From an uncultured Oscillospiraceae bacterium (GTDB taxonomy: Bacteria > Bacillota > Clostridia > Oscillospirales > Oscillospiraceae), in contig CAJUSG010000026.1 of assembly GCA_910589085.1 (NCBI GenBank), forward strand, positions 1 to 31,996: 31,996 nucleotides of DNA. Direction: 5' to 3'. The notes beneath the pieces were generated by a model. It saw nothing but the letters and a program-made list of their open reading frames with translations, did not search any database and had not been told where the DNA came from. Numbering within the stretch: the stretch's first letter is position 1; each line of letters starts with the position of its first letter. This document shows, piece by piece, positions 6,860-14,937 of this stretch. Both the position numbers and the translations under genes were made by a program.

Positions 6860-7134
6860 ACGCAAGGACAAGGCAGCGCAAAGAGGAGCTGCTGAGACTG
6901 GTAGACCTGATAGAGCGTCTGCCGGTGGAGGTGGAGATCAACACCGCAAGCGCCAGCTCGCACGACGCCCCCGAGCTGCTGCTGATCAGCGGACTGGATT
7001 CGGTGGCGGCCGCTTATGGGCTGGAGATCAAGGAGCGGCGGTTTGAGTATGAGGATTCCTGTAACACCCAGCGCACGGCGGTCTTGGATGGTATTCTGCT
7101 GGTGCAGATCGTTTCCGATTCGGAGGTGGGATAG
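6856..7134 (+). CDS. Hypothetical early protein
   Basis: 92 residues, mixed alpha/beta, with a basic N-terminus (MNARTRQRKEELLRLVDLIE). ATGA-coupled to the upstream small membrane protein. Ends in TAG directly followed by the GTG start of the next gene. Family not recognised. Confidence 0.65.
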   Translation: MNARTRQRKEELLRLVDLIERLPVEVEINTASASSHDAPELLLISGLDSVAAAYGLEIKERRFEYEDSCNTQRTAVLDGILLVQIVSDSEVG

Positions 7135-7401
7135 GTGGCAAAGAAGATTTTACCCAAGGCCACCAAGTCCAGCATGGTGAAGCTGCTCCGGGCCAAGGGC
7201 TATGATGTGCCCTCCCTCTACCAGGCAACATTTGAGCGGGTTCGCCACACTTTCTGGTTGCGGTGGCGGGACAAAGCTGGAGTACCCCATTCGGCGTACT
7301 ACACCGGGGCAGGTGGCCGGCCGGTGCTTCAGGTCGATAAGACGTGGATCGACCTCACTATGTCGGAGGTGGTTCATTTTGGCCTGTGCGAGGAAAAATA
7401 A
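7135..7401 (+). CDS. Hypothetical early protein
   Basis: 88 residues with a lysine-rich start (MAKKILPKATKSSMVKLLRAKG). The GTG start abuts the previous stop, and GGAGGTGGG lies upstream. Probably a small beta-rich fold. Not recognised. Confidence 0.6.
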   Translation: MAKKILPKATKSSMVKLLRAKGYDVPSLYQATFERVRHTFWLRWRDKAGVPHSAYYTGAGGRPVLQVDKTWIDLTMSEVVHFGLCEEK

Positions 7402-7512
7402 AAAAATCCCGCATGACTGTAAGTACAGCCACACGGGACCCGTGCCCGAAGAGCACGATAAGGACACGCTTATTCTAACACAGCGAAACGGATTTGGCAA
7501 GGGGGTATGTGG

Positions 7513-7803
7513 GTGATTCCTGAAAATTTACGGGAGCAGTGGGAGCTGGTCCGGGCCAGGGCGGAGGTGCTGTTCCTGGCGGACCATGGCGGAGGCTGCC
7601 CGGACTGCCTGGCCGGGGACGGCCTGACTCCAGCGGCCCGCCGTGTGATCTTGCGCCGCATGGGCTTCCGGGTGGCTGAGGAGTACGACATGCCCGACCC
7701 CAAAGATTTGGACAGCCCTGTCGGGTGGCCCTGGGTGCGGCTGACCAACAACGTGGCGGTATCCCTGGCGGATGGGTTCGTCAGCCGGGCAAAAACGAGG
7801 TAG
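7513..7803 (+). CDS. Hypothetical early protein with CPDC motif
   Basis: 96 residues from the GTG at 7513, chosen because AAGGGGG lies about 7 bases upstream; an ATG at 7507 is too close to that site. It has a GGCPDC motif near residue 30 that could take part in metal binding, but no second Cys pair is present. Preceded by about 110 bp containing a small hairpin. Function unknown. Confidence 0.55.
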   Translation: MIPENLREQWELVRARAEVLFLADHGGGCPDCLAGDGLTPAARRVILRRMGFRVAEEYDMPDPKDLDSPVGWPWVRLTNNVAVSLADGFVSRAKTR

Positions 7804-7807
7804 CCGG

Positions 7808-8140
7808 ATGAGCCTGCGACTGAAAGACTGTACCAAGCCGGAATTGCTTTTTATTATCCAGCAGTTCAAGTTTCATTGCGGCTCCAGCGGGGAGTATTAC
7901 CTCACGCAGGCCCTTGGCGATGTGCAGATGCAGCGGCTGGAAGCACGCCATACCGAGGCGGACAGGCTGTCTGCTCTCTCGTACCGCAAGCGGCAGGAAT
8001 ATATTACGCTGCTGTCGCCGTATGAGGGGGCGCGGCTGTCGGAGATTCCGCTGCCTGTGCTGGAGGCCGCTGACGCAGCCATGAAAGAGGCCCATGCGGC
8101 AGACCGCAAGTGGGCCAACCTGATGCTGAAAGAGAGGTGA
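7808..8140 (+). CDS. Hypothetical early protein
   Basis: 110 residues, mostly helical, starting MSLRLKDCTKPELLFIIQQF. The ATG at 7808 follows GAGG at useful distance; an upstream in-frame start at 7772 overlaps the preceding gene. Its stop overlaps the start of the replication gene (GTGA). Not recognised. Confidence 0.6.
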   Translation: MSLRLKDCTKPELLFIIQQFKFHCGSSGEYYLTQALGDVQMQRLEARHTEADRLSALSYRKRQEYITLLSPYEGARLSEIPLPVLEAADAAMKEAHAADRKWANLMLKER

Positions 8141-8973
8141 GGACGATACCAGACCATCATTTTAACCCTGTGCTGGCTCAGACCTACGGGGTGGACGCAG
8201 CTGTTTTCCTGCATAACATCTACTTTTGGCTCAAGCATAACAAAGCCTATGAGAAGAATTTTTATGAGGGAAGATACTGGACGTTCAACTCCCTGGCCGC
8301 TTTCTGTGAGGCGCACCCATACTGGAGCCGCCGTCAGATCGAGCGCATCATTTCCGCCTGCAAGAAGAACAGCCTGCTTCTGACAGGCTGCTTCAACCAG
8401 GACAAGCGGGACAGGACAAGCTGGTATTCCCTCTCCGACAAAGCGATGGCCTATTTTGCAGAGTGCGCCACAGAAACGGCTGGATGCATTTCACCAAACG
8501 GTGAAATGCAAAACACGGAACGGGGACAATCATTTCACCAAACGGTGACACCATTACCAGATATAAACCCAGATAGCAGCCTAACAGATAATCCCCCCAA
8601 AGCCCCCCAGGGGGCGGCTGGCTCAGAAAGACCAAAACGGGGCCGAGCGGCAAAAGCGGCGCCCGATTGGAAGCCGGAGCGGTTTGAGGGCTTCTGGCGG
8701 ATGTACCCCGTCAAGAAGTCCAAACAGGCGGCGATACGCGCTTGGGACTCACTGCGTCCGGACGACAGGCTGCTGGCGGTGATGGGCCACGCCCTCCAGC
8801 GTCAGCTTGCCAGCCCTGAGTGGCAGCGGAAGATTCGGGAGGAGGACGGCCAGGGCATCCCCTACCCCGCCTCCTGGATCAACGGCCGGCGCTGGGAGGA
8901 CGAAGCTAAACCGGACCGGGCAGCTATGCCCGCCCCGGACGTGAGAGGAGGCGGTGACTGTGGATTCCGCTGA
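8137..8973 (+). CDS. Replisome organiser / replication initiator-like protein
   Basis: 278 residues from the GTG at 8137 (GTGA overlap). The N-terminal 100 are a winged-helix domain typical of phage replication proteins (VFLHNIYFWLKHN, then SRRQIERIISACKKNSLL). A low-complexity linker with a repeated FHQTV/PNGEM segment follows. The C-terminal domain (FEGFWRMYPVKKSKQAA through YPASWINGRRWEDE) is common at the ends of phage replication and helicase-loading proteins. It sits directly before the DnaB-type helicase with a 20-bp overlap, which supports a role in origin recognition or helicase loading. The start could also be 8110. Confidence 0.72.
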   Translation: MRTIPDHHFNPVLAQTYGVDAAVFLHNIYFWLKHNKAYEKNFYEGRYWTFNSLAAFCEAHPYWSRRQIERIISACKKNSLLLTGCFNQDKRDRTSWYSLSDKAMAYFAECATETAGCISPNGEMQNTERGQSFHQTVTPLPDINPDSSLTDNPPKAPQGAAGSERPKRGRAAKAAPDWKPERFEGFWRMYPVKKSKQAAIRAWDSLRPDDRLLAVMGHALQRQLASPEWQRKIREEDGQGIPYPASWINGRRWEDEAKPDRAAMPAPDVRGGGDCGFR

Positions 8974-10333
8974 GACCGCGACCTACGGCCGAAATATCTG
9001 GGCGGAGCAGAGTGTGGTCGGCTCCATGCTCATTGACCCCCGGGTGACAGGCCTGGTGATGGCTAACCTCACCGAGAGCGACTTTCTCCTGGAGGCGGAC
9101 CGCCGGCTGTTCCGGGCATTCCAGACCCGCTTTGCCGCCAATCAGACGATAGACCCGGTGCTGGTTATTGAAAGCGCGGGGCCGGAGGACGGGATGCTGA
9201 GAAGTTATGCACTCCAGCTCATGGACACCACCCCCACAGCGGCCAACGTAGCAGAGTACATAGAAGTGGTTCGGGAAAACACCCGAACGGCCAAGGGCCG
9301 CAGCCTCGGGCAGGAGATTGCGTCCAGCCCCACATCGGAAGACATGGGCCGTCTGTTCCAGCAAGGTCTGGATCTGATGTCCAACCGGGGCCGGGACGAT
9401 GAGGCGGACATGGCCAAGGCCGCCGTGGAGTTCAACGACTTTCTGGAGCACAAGCCAGACTATCTCCCCTGGGGCTTTCCCCTGCTGGATGAGGGCCTGG
9501 ACGTCTCCCCCGGTATGCTGGTGGTGCTGGGCGGACGACCCTCAGACGGCAAGACCGCCCTGGCCCTCCACATGGCCTATACCCAGGCGGAGACAAAAAA
9601 CGTGGGCTATTTCACCCTGGAGGATGACCGGAACACCCTGTTCTCCCGCCTCAAGGCCGCCATTTCGGGAGTGCCCCTGCGGAACATCCTGCGGAGAAAG
9701 CTGAATGAGTGGGACTACAAGCTCCTGGCCGATGTGAACGATGAGATCGTAAAGCGCAGGCTCACCATCATCGACGCTGCCGGTATGACCGTGAATGACA
9801 TCATCACCCGGACCCACGCCCATAAGTTTGACGTCATTTTCGTGGATTATCTCCAGATGATCCGCTCCTCGCTCCGGGGCCGGGGCACCCGCCAGGATGA
9901 GGTGGCCGATATCTCCCGGTCCCTGGCCGACATGGCCCGCAACAATGGGGTCGTGGTAGTGGCCCTGGCCCAGCTCTCCCGCCCCGTGCAAAAGGGCAAG
10001 CGGGAAGCGCCCCTCATGGCCGACCTGAAAGAGAGCGGTCAGATCGAGCAGGACGCCAATGTGATCCTGTTTGTATGGCGGGAGGATGAGACGGACAGCA
10101 AGACCCGCCGGCACCTCACCCTGGCCAAGAACAAGCTGGGCCTGCTGGGGCAGTGGGGAATCACCTTTGACGGCCCCACGCAGAAATTCCTGCCGGATCT
10201 GACTATAGACCCGCCGATAGCGAAGCGGAAAGAGCCGGAATATAAACAGCAGTCATTCTATCCGCTCCCCGACGGCGAACCGCTGCCCTGGGAGGATGAG
10301 TACGACCACATTGGCGCGGTGCCGAATCAATAA
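8954..10333 (+). CDS. dnaB: Replicative DNA helicase (DnaB family)
   Basis: 459 residues, the standard DnaB length. The N-terminal interaction domain (about 10-110) begins EQSVVGSMLID. The RecA-like helicase domain has Walker A GGRPSDGKT (193-201), Walker B VIFVDYLQM with Asp298, and the ESGQIEQDAN signature. It unwinds DNA at the element's replication fork as a ring hexamer. The GTG start is set by AGAGGAGGC just upstream. A phage-encoded helicase next to its probable loader implies a theta-type replication system of its own. Confidence 0.93.
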   Translation: MTVDSAETATYGRNIWAEQSVVGSMLIDPRVTGLVMANLTESDFLLEADRRLFRAFQTRFAANQTIDPVLVIESAGPEDGMLRSYALQLMDTTPTAANVAEYIEVVRENTRTAKGRSLGQEIASSPTSEDMGRLFQQGLDLMSNRGRDDEADMAKAAVEFNDFLEHKPDYLPWGFPLLDEGLDVSPGMLVVLGGRPSDGKTALALHMAYTQAETKNVGYFTLEDDRNTLFSRLKAAISGVPLRNILRRKLNEWDYKLLADVNDEIVKRRLTIIDAAGMTVNDIITRTHAHKFDVIFVDYLQMIRSSLRGRGTRQDEVADISRSLADMARNNGVVVVALAQLSRPVQKGKREAPLMADLKESGQIEQDANVILFVWREDETDSKTRRHLTLAKNKLGLLGQWGITFDGPTQKFLPDLTIDPPIAKRKEPEYKQQSFYPLPDGEPLPWEDEYDHIGAVPNQ

Positions 10334-10352
10334 AACGAGAGGAAGAGTAACG

Positions 10353-11120
10353 ATGAGGACAACGGTAATTCTCAACTTGAAGGGCGGAGTGGCTAAAACG
10401 GCCACCGCCGTCAATCTGGCGGCCATCCTGGCCAGGGCCTACCGGAAGCGGGTGCTCCTGGTGGACGCTGACAGCCAGTGCAACGCCACAGAGTTTTTCG
10501 GCGGTGACCCGGCCAGGGGCAACCTGGCGGAGGTGCTCCGGCACGAGGCCGACGAGGGCCTGTTCGCCACGGCCAGCATCCAGGCCAGTAATTTCCTCGG
10601 AGTGGACCTGCTGTGCGGGTCGGATGAGCTGATGGACCTGGACCTGACCAAGGTGGAGCTCCAGAGCGTGCGGGCGCTGGTGCTGCGGGAGATGGTCCAG
10701 CGGCTGGCCGCCCAGGACAAATACGACTACTGCATCGTAGACTGCCCGCCGGCGTTCAACGCAGCCAGCACCGCGGCGCTGGTGGCGGCGGATGATGTGG
10801 TCATCCCTATCAAGCTGGACGCCTTCGCCCTGCGGGGGATGGGGAACCTTATGCGGCAGATTGCCAATATGCGGAAAATCAACCCGTCCCTGCGGCTGTC
10901 GGGCTGTCTGCCCACCATGTGGTACAACAGCCCCCTGATTGTGGAGGCGGAGGGAACGTTGGAGGCCAGCGGTTTGCCGATGTACCCCCACATCCGCCGC
11001 ACCAACAAGGTGGACGCCATGACTTTTGCCCAGGAGCCGCTTATGCTCACCAGCCCCAGAAGCTCCGCCGGGATAGATTACCGTGCGTTTGTCCGAAAGT
11101 ACATGGAGAGGGGGAGCTGA
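10353..11120 (+). CDS. parA: ParA-type partition ATPase
   Basis: 255 residues. Deviant Walker A LKGGVAKTATA (9-19, Lys15), VLLVDADSQ at about 34-42 and CIVDCPPAF further on define the ParA/Soj family. These ATPases bind DNA non-specifically and move ParB-bound centromeres. The ATG at 10353 follows GAGAGGAAG; an upstream in-frame ATG at 10296 lies inside the helicase gene. It ends 2 bases before parB. A chromosomal prophage does not need partition, so this implies a free replicating stage or a regulatory use. Confidence 0.93.
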   Translation: MRTTVILNLKGGVAKTATAVNLAAILARAYRKRVLLVDADSQCNATEFFGGDPARGNLAEVLRHEADEGLFATASIQASNFLGVDLLCGSDELMDLDLTKVELQSVRALVLREMVQRLAAQDKYDYCIVDCPPAFNAASTAALVAADDVVIPIKLDAFALRGMGNLMRQIANMRKINPSLRLSGCLPTMWYNSPLIVEAEGTLEASGLPMYPHIRRTNKVDAMTFAQEPLMLTSPRSSAGIDYRAFVRKYMERGS

Positions 11121-11122
11121 AC

Positions 11123-12967
11123 GTGGCAGACAAAAAGGGCTTTGACCTGGCCGATCTGCTGAAGGATGTGCCCAAGTTGGACACCGCCGGCGAGCGGGAG
11201 CAGATCGAGTACATCGACATTGGGAGCATTGAGGGCGACCCGGGTAACTTCTACAATCTGACCCAACTGGAGGAGCTGGCTTCCAACATCGCTGTGGTGG
11301 GTCTCCAGCAGCCCCTGCGGGTGCGGACCTCGGAAACGGACCCGGAGAAGGTGGTCGTGGTGTCAGGCCACCGCCGTCACGCGGCATTGAAGCTGCTCAT
11401 CAAGGAGGGTGATGAGGCCTTGCGGGCGGTCCCCTGCATCCGGGAGCGCGCCGCCGGCTCTGCCGCACTCCAGGAACTGCGGCTGATTTTCGCCAATCGG
11501 GACACCCGGGTGATCTCCTCCGCCGAGGTCGCCAAGCAGGTGGAACGGGTGGAGATGCTGCTCTACCAGCTGAAGGAGGAGGGCTTTGAGTTTCCGGGCC
11601 GGATGCGGGACCATGTGGCCCAGGCCTGTAAAATCTCCGCCCCCAAGCTGTCCCGTCTCAAGGTCATCCGGGAGAACCTGATCCCGCAGTACATGAACCT
11701 GTTTGAGAAAGACGATCTGCCGGAGCAGACCGCTTACGCGCTGGCCCGCCTGCCCGGGGACTTCCAGCTCCGAATGTTCAACGCTCTGCTCACCACACCC
11801 AGCGGGGCCACAGTGGAGAAGGTCTTGGGTAAATACAATGAGGGTTGGCGCTGGGATTCCAAACTGACCTGTCCCGACGGCAAGGCCTGTAAACGAGGGG
11901 ATGTGTTTCTGCGCCGGGATTGCGAAACCTCTTGGCAGGGCTTCTGCGGCGGGAATACCTGCTGTCTGGAGTGCGATCAGGCAAAATCCAGCTATTCCCC
12001 CTGCGAGCGGATGTGCAGCAAGGCCAAGGCCCAGCGTAAAGAGACTGCCGACAAGAAAAAAGAGGAGGAGCACAAGCGCCAGCAGAAAAATGGCCGGAAG
12101 TTCCAGAAGGAGACCCAGGGATATGCCCGGCGGCTCCTGCGGGCCATTGACGCCGCCGGGGTGCCGGACGACGCCAAAATCGACTGGAGCTATTATGACG
12201 GTATCCCTGTGTCAACCATCCGTCAATGGGCCGCCGGCGAGTTTGACGACCCGGCCGGCTGGCATGGTCCGCGATTGGTCCCAGGCAGATGTCGCAGTGA
12301 CCACATGGTAGAGCTTTCCAAGCTGCTGAATTGCTCCACTGACTTCCTGATGGGCCTGACGGACGAAATCCGCCCGGCGCCGGTCCAGGAGGAACTGGAG
12401 GAAGCCCCGGAGGACCCCATGGAAGCCTTGGAGGCGGAAACCGCTTCGGCGGATTCCTGGGATGATATCTCAGAAGTCCTGGACCAGGCGGCCGCCCCGG
12501 AGGAGCCCGCCCGCCGTATCCGCTGGGAGGACCGGGGCCGGATCCCGCCCGAGGGCAGGCTGATCCTCACCTACCAGCTGACCAATGACGGCCCGGCATA
12601 CCGGCCGGCCCTGTGGGATGGCAGTAAATTCCGGTCCCCTGACGGGAGAAAAGAGCTGACCGGCCTGCAATATACCCACTGGCTGGAGGTCCCCACCCCA
12701 GGAAGCGGGGAGACCTTTCAGGCGGCCCCGCCGGAGCTGGCGGAGGGACAACTGGCGATCTGCGGCTGGATGCCCGGCGGGACGTTCCCCAGAGAACCCT
12801 GTGAGGTGGTTGCAGACTTTTGCGTGGGCGGGGAGAATCATATCCGTCAGGTTTGCATTTATGACCAAGGAAACTTTTACTTCCGGGCCAAAGGAAGCAA
12901 TGGCGCTAAGATAGAGGCCGAGATCATCCGCTGGATGTGGCTGCCGCCAATAGAAGAAAACCGATGA
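11123..12967 (+). CDS. parB: Multidomain ParB-family protein
   Basis: 614 residues from the GTG at 11123 (GAGAGGGGGAG upstream), about twice the usual ParB length. Residues 28-110 are the ParB N-terminal nucleotide-binding domain with the signature SGHRRHAA (81-88). A KorB/ParB-like helix-turn-helix follows (about 130-215). Residues 250-298 hold nine cysteines (250, 256, 267, 275, 280, 281, 284, 294, 298), probably a zinc site. Then come a charged coiled coil (300-335), an XRE-like segment (about 355-415, ending LLNCSTDFLMGL), an acidic linker and a DUF551-like C-terminus with YTHWLEVP. A parS-like palindrome lies inside its own 5' end (11168-11184). It probably binds the 17-bp sites found through the element. 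Confidence 0.88.
   Translation: MADKKGFDLADLLKDVPKLDTAGEREQIEYIDIGSIEGDPGNFYNLTQLEELASNIAVVGLQQPLRVRTSETDPEKVVVVSGHRRHAALKLLIKEGDEALRAVPCIRERAAGSAALQELRLIFANRDTRVISSAEVAKQVERVEMLLYQLKEEGFEFPGRMRDHVAQACKISAPKLSRLKVIRENLIPQYMNLFEKDDLPEQTAYALARLPGDFQLRMFNALLTTPSGATVEKVLGKYNEGWRWDSKLTCPDGKACKRGDVFLRRDCETSWQGFCGGNTCCLECDQAKSSYSPCERMCSKAKAQRKETADKKKEEEHKRQQKNGRKFQKETQGYARRLLRAIDAAGVPDDAKIDWSYYDGIPVSTIRQWAAGEFDDPAGWHGPRLVPGRCRSDHMVELSKLLNCSTDFLMGLTDEIRPAPVQEELEEAPEDPMEALEAETASADSWDDISEVLDQAAAPEEPARRIRWEDRGRIPPEGRLILTYQLTNDGPAYRPALWDGSKFRSPDGRKELTGLQYTHWLEVPTPGSGETFQAAPPELAEGQLAICGWMPGGTFPREPCEVVADFCVGGENHIRQVCIYDQGNFYFRAKGSNGAKIEAEIIRWMWLPPIEENR
11168..11184. promoter_or_regulatory. 17-bp parS-like palindrome, site 4 (inside parB)
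   Basis: GTGCCCAAGTTGGACAC, encoding VPKLDT in parB. A centromere site within the partition gene itself has a known parallel in Bacillus subtilis, where parS lies inside spo0J. Confidence 0.65.
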
Positions 12968-13998
12968 AGAGAGGACGCCGGCCAGAAGTTGGCGCAGCGA
13001 TGTACTTTGTAGTGGAGCGCCGATACTACGTCAAAAGCGTTCAAACAGCCCCTTTTTTGGAATACTGCGTCTGTGAAGGAACAGTACGGAAGTATATCGA
13101 CCAAAACCAAACCGAAATGTGCCTGATTTATGACGGATCACTCCATTATTTTAATCTTGCTACCATTGGAGAAAAAGTCTTTCATACTCCGCAAGAGGCT
13201 GCGCTGCTGGCCAAAGAAATGACCGAGAAATATGAGCGGGCATGGATGTGGACAGGCGACCCTCTGCTGCGGAGAACATGGGCACACCTACTGGAAGGAG
13301 ATAAGTCATTGGGAACGAGATTTCATGCTCCGGAGGGATGCCTGACCAGCAACATCGGCCTGCTGCCTGGGACGGTGATCCGGGAGCTGCGCCTTCACCC
13401 CTACATAGATTCCGAGCTGGAAAGCGTCCCATGGAACTACAAGCCCGAATACTTGGAGTTTACCATCCTGTCCATCCAGGCCGGCGGATATCTCTGCCAG
13501 TATGCCGGGGAAACTGATACCTTTGGGTGGCCCGCCTGGAAGAAACAGCCCAACTATGGCTACCTGGGGAAAAACAGCGGAACCCCGGTCAGGTACTACA
13601 TCCAGAACGCCCCTCTCCCACTGCCCTACAAGAGCGGCCCGGGTGATTTCTCCCCCTATAGCCTGCGCTGTACGGAGATCGACTCCGCGGCACTGCTGGT
13701 CAAGAACCCGGAGGCCTTTGCCGCCCTGGCCGCGGAGCCGGAGGTCTCGCAGCGGGACCCAGGCGTCTGCTGGGACCGGCCCTCCAAAAAGTTTCTGGAG
13801 GAGGGCGGGTGCCCTTGCTATCAGGGCATGTTGAATTATGGCAGCGGCGCCAACGTCCTGTGTGAAGCGGCCAGCCAGCAGCTCCATGATTATCTGGGCG
13901 TCAAATTCTGCGAGGGCGGGCGAAAAATCTACTGCCCGATCTGGCAGGCAGAAAGCAAAACGCAAAATGTGTCCAAGTTGGACACAATCGGCGGCTAG
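12964..13998 (+). CDS. Unrecognised protein downstream of parB
   Basis: 344 residues. The ATG at 12964 overlaps the parB stop (ATGA); an alternative start at 13000 is possible. The first 100 residues (MYFVVERRYYVKSV and on) and the rest, with several Cys and aromatic residues, look like a compact globular protein. No family is recognised. The last codons (NVSKLDTIGG) are encoded by the first unit of the 37-bp iteron array, so the gene runs into the array. Base use before about 13300 is somewhat more AT-rich than after it, so it may be a composite. Co-transcription with parAB suggests a maintenance role, unproven. Confidence 0.62.
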   Translation: MKRGRRPEVGAAMYFVVERRYYVKSVQTAPFLEYCVCEGTVRKYIDQNQTEMCLIYDGSLHYFNLATIGEKVFHTPQEAALLAKEMTEKYERAWMWTGDPLLRRTWAHLLEGDKSLGTRFHAPEGCLTSNIGLLPGTVIRELRLHPYIDSELESVPWNYKPEYLEFTILSIQAGGYLCQYAGETDTFGWPAWKKQPNYGYLGKNSGTPVRYYIQNAPLPLPYKSGPGDFSPYSLRCTEIDSAALLVKNPEAFAALAAEPEVSQRDPGVCWDRPSKKFLEEGGCPCYQGMLNYGSGANVLCEAASQQLHDYLGVKFCEGGRKIYCPIWQAESKTQNVSKLDTIGG

Positions 13999-14096
13999 GT
14001 AAATTGTGCCCAAGTTGGACACAATCGGCGGTCGGGTGAATTGTGCCCAAGTTGGACACAATCAGCGGCCGGGTGAAATGTGCCCAAGTTGGGCAC
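13969..14096. repeat. Four-unit 37-bp iteron array of parS-like palindromes
   Basis: The 17-bp palindrome GTGYCCAAGTTGGRCAC starts at 13969, 14006, 14043 and 14080, exactly 37 bp apart. The 20-bp stretch between copies is also conserved (ACAATCGGCGG core). The first copy, GTGTCCAAGTTGGACAC, is perfectly symmetrical. A 37-bp period is about 3.5 helical turns, so neighbouring sites face alternate sides. Array, palindrome and closeness to parAB are typical of plasmid centromeres or iteron origins. The array covers the end of one gene and the leader of the next. Confidence 0.85.
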
Positions 14097-14111
14097 CAAG
14101 GAGGACAGACC

Positions 14112-14270
14112 ATGCGGATACTGAAACCCGGCGACCCCTGCCCCTGCTGCGGGCAGCCCATCAAAGAGGGCCTGCCCACTGAGACAATCATGCTTCTCAG
14201 CTGGCTTCAGGAGGGAAAAGACCTGTCGGCAACAACGAAAGGAGTCAATAATGAAACGACTGACCACTGA
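14112..14270 (+). CDS. Small protein with CPCC zinc-knuckle motif
   Basis: 52 residues beginning MRILKPGDPCPCCGQPIKEG, a short CPCC pattern seen in many small phage proteins. AGGAGG lies 7 bases before the ATG and immediately after the last iteron, so protein bound to the array could affect its expression. Its stop overlaps the next start. Function unknown. Confidence 0.65.
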   Translation: MRILKPGDPCPCCGQPIKEGLPTETIMLLSWLQEGKDLSATTKGVNNETTDH

Positions 14271-14649
14271 AACCCCGGACGGGAATTTTGAGACCATGCT
14301 CAATTTTGTGTTCAGCAAGGACGGCTGGGCACATATCAGGCATGACGGTAACGAGGGGACTGTCCCCCTCACGCAATGGGCCAAGGCCCAGTGCATTCTC
14401 CACGGGTGCGGAGAATTTTCCGCCGAGACGCCCCAGGAGATTGATGAGGAAATCTGTGACTGCATGATGATGGACTTCCCGGACTGTCCCATCGGCCTGG
14501 CCTACTGCTTCGCCGTCCAGGCCAGCCACCTGCGGGACCGGCTGAAAATGTATGAGGATATCTGCTTTGCCGGGGACGGAAAGGAGCGGCTTCCCCTGGA
14601 TGTTCTTCGGGAGATAGTGGGGAGGACAGTGCCATGTCCAAACCGCTGA
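14251..14649 (+). CDS. Hypothetical phage protein
   Basis: 132 residues, alpha/beta, with an acidic EEICDCMMMDFPDCP segment. AAAGGAG precedes the ATG. Overlaps both neighbours. Not recognised. Confidence 0.65.
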   Translation: MKRLTTETPDGNFETMLNFVFSKDGWAHIRHDGNEGTVPLTQWAKAQCILHGCGEFSAETPQEIDEEICDCMMMDFPDCPIGLAYCFAVQASHLRDRLKMYEDICFAGDGKERLPLDVLREIVGRTVPCPNR

Positions 14650-14936
14650 CCTATCATAAGCCCAGCGGGGAGTGGGGGATCGAGGGGGTGGACCTGTCCA
14701 CCCTCCCGCCCCCGGTATATGGGGCGCTGGCAAAGCTCATGCGGCTGGAGCATCCCCTCTGCGGCACCCGGGCGGATATGCTCCGGCTGGCCAGCGAGGA
14801 GGAAATGGCTGAGATGCTGACCCAGGCCTGTCCTGACGCAAAGGAACACTGTGGCGGCACTTCTATCTGCCGGGCGTGCTGGCTGGACTGGCTGCTGGAC
14901 CCGGCGGATAACAAATTTGAACGAGAGGAGGACTAA
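14634..14936 (+). CDS. Hypothetical phage protein, Cys-containing
   Basis: 100 residues. The C-terminal part has CPDAKEHCGGTSICRACWLDWL, spaced like a small metal-binding site. It overlaps the previous gene by 16 bp. Not recognised. Confidence 0.6.
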   Translation: MSKPLTYHKPSGEWGIEGVDLSTLPPPVYGALAKLMRLEHPLCGTRADMLRLASEEEMAEMLTQACPDAKEHCGGTSICRACWLDWLLDPADNKFEREED

Positions 14937-14937
14937 T

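Noticed and set aside
10203..11387. 394-codon minus-strand frame opposite parA
   Set aside because: Shadow of parA/parB codon bias; low-complexity Pro/Arg/Gly/Gln content and no domain.
13969..14096. Regular repeats that might be a short CRISPR array
   Set aside because: The spacing segments are conserved between units and not unique, each unit centres on a 17-bp palindrome also found singly elsewhere, and no cas genes are present.
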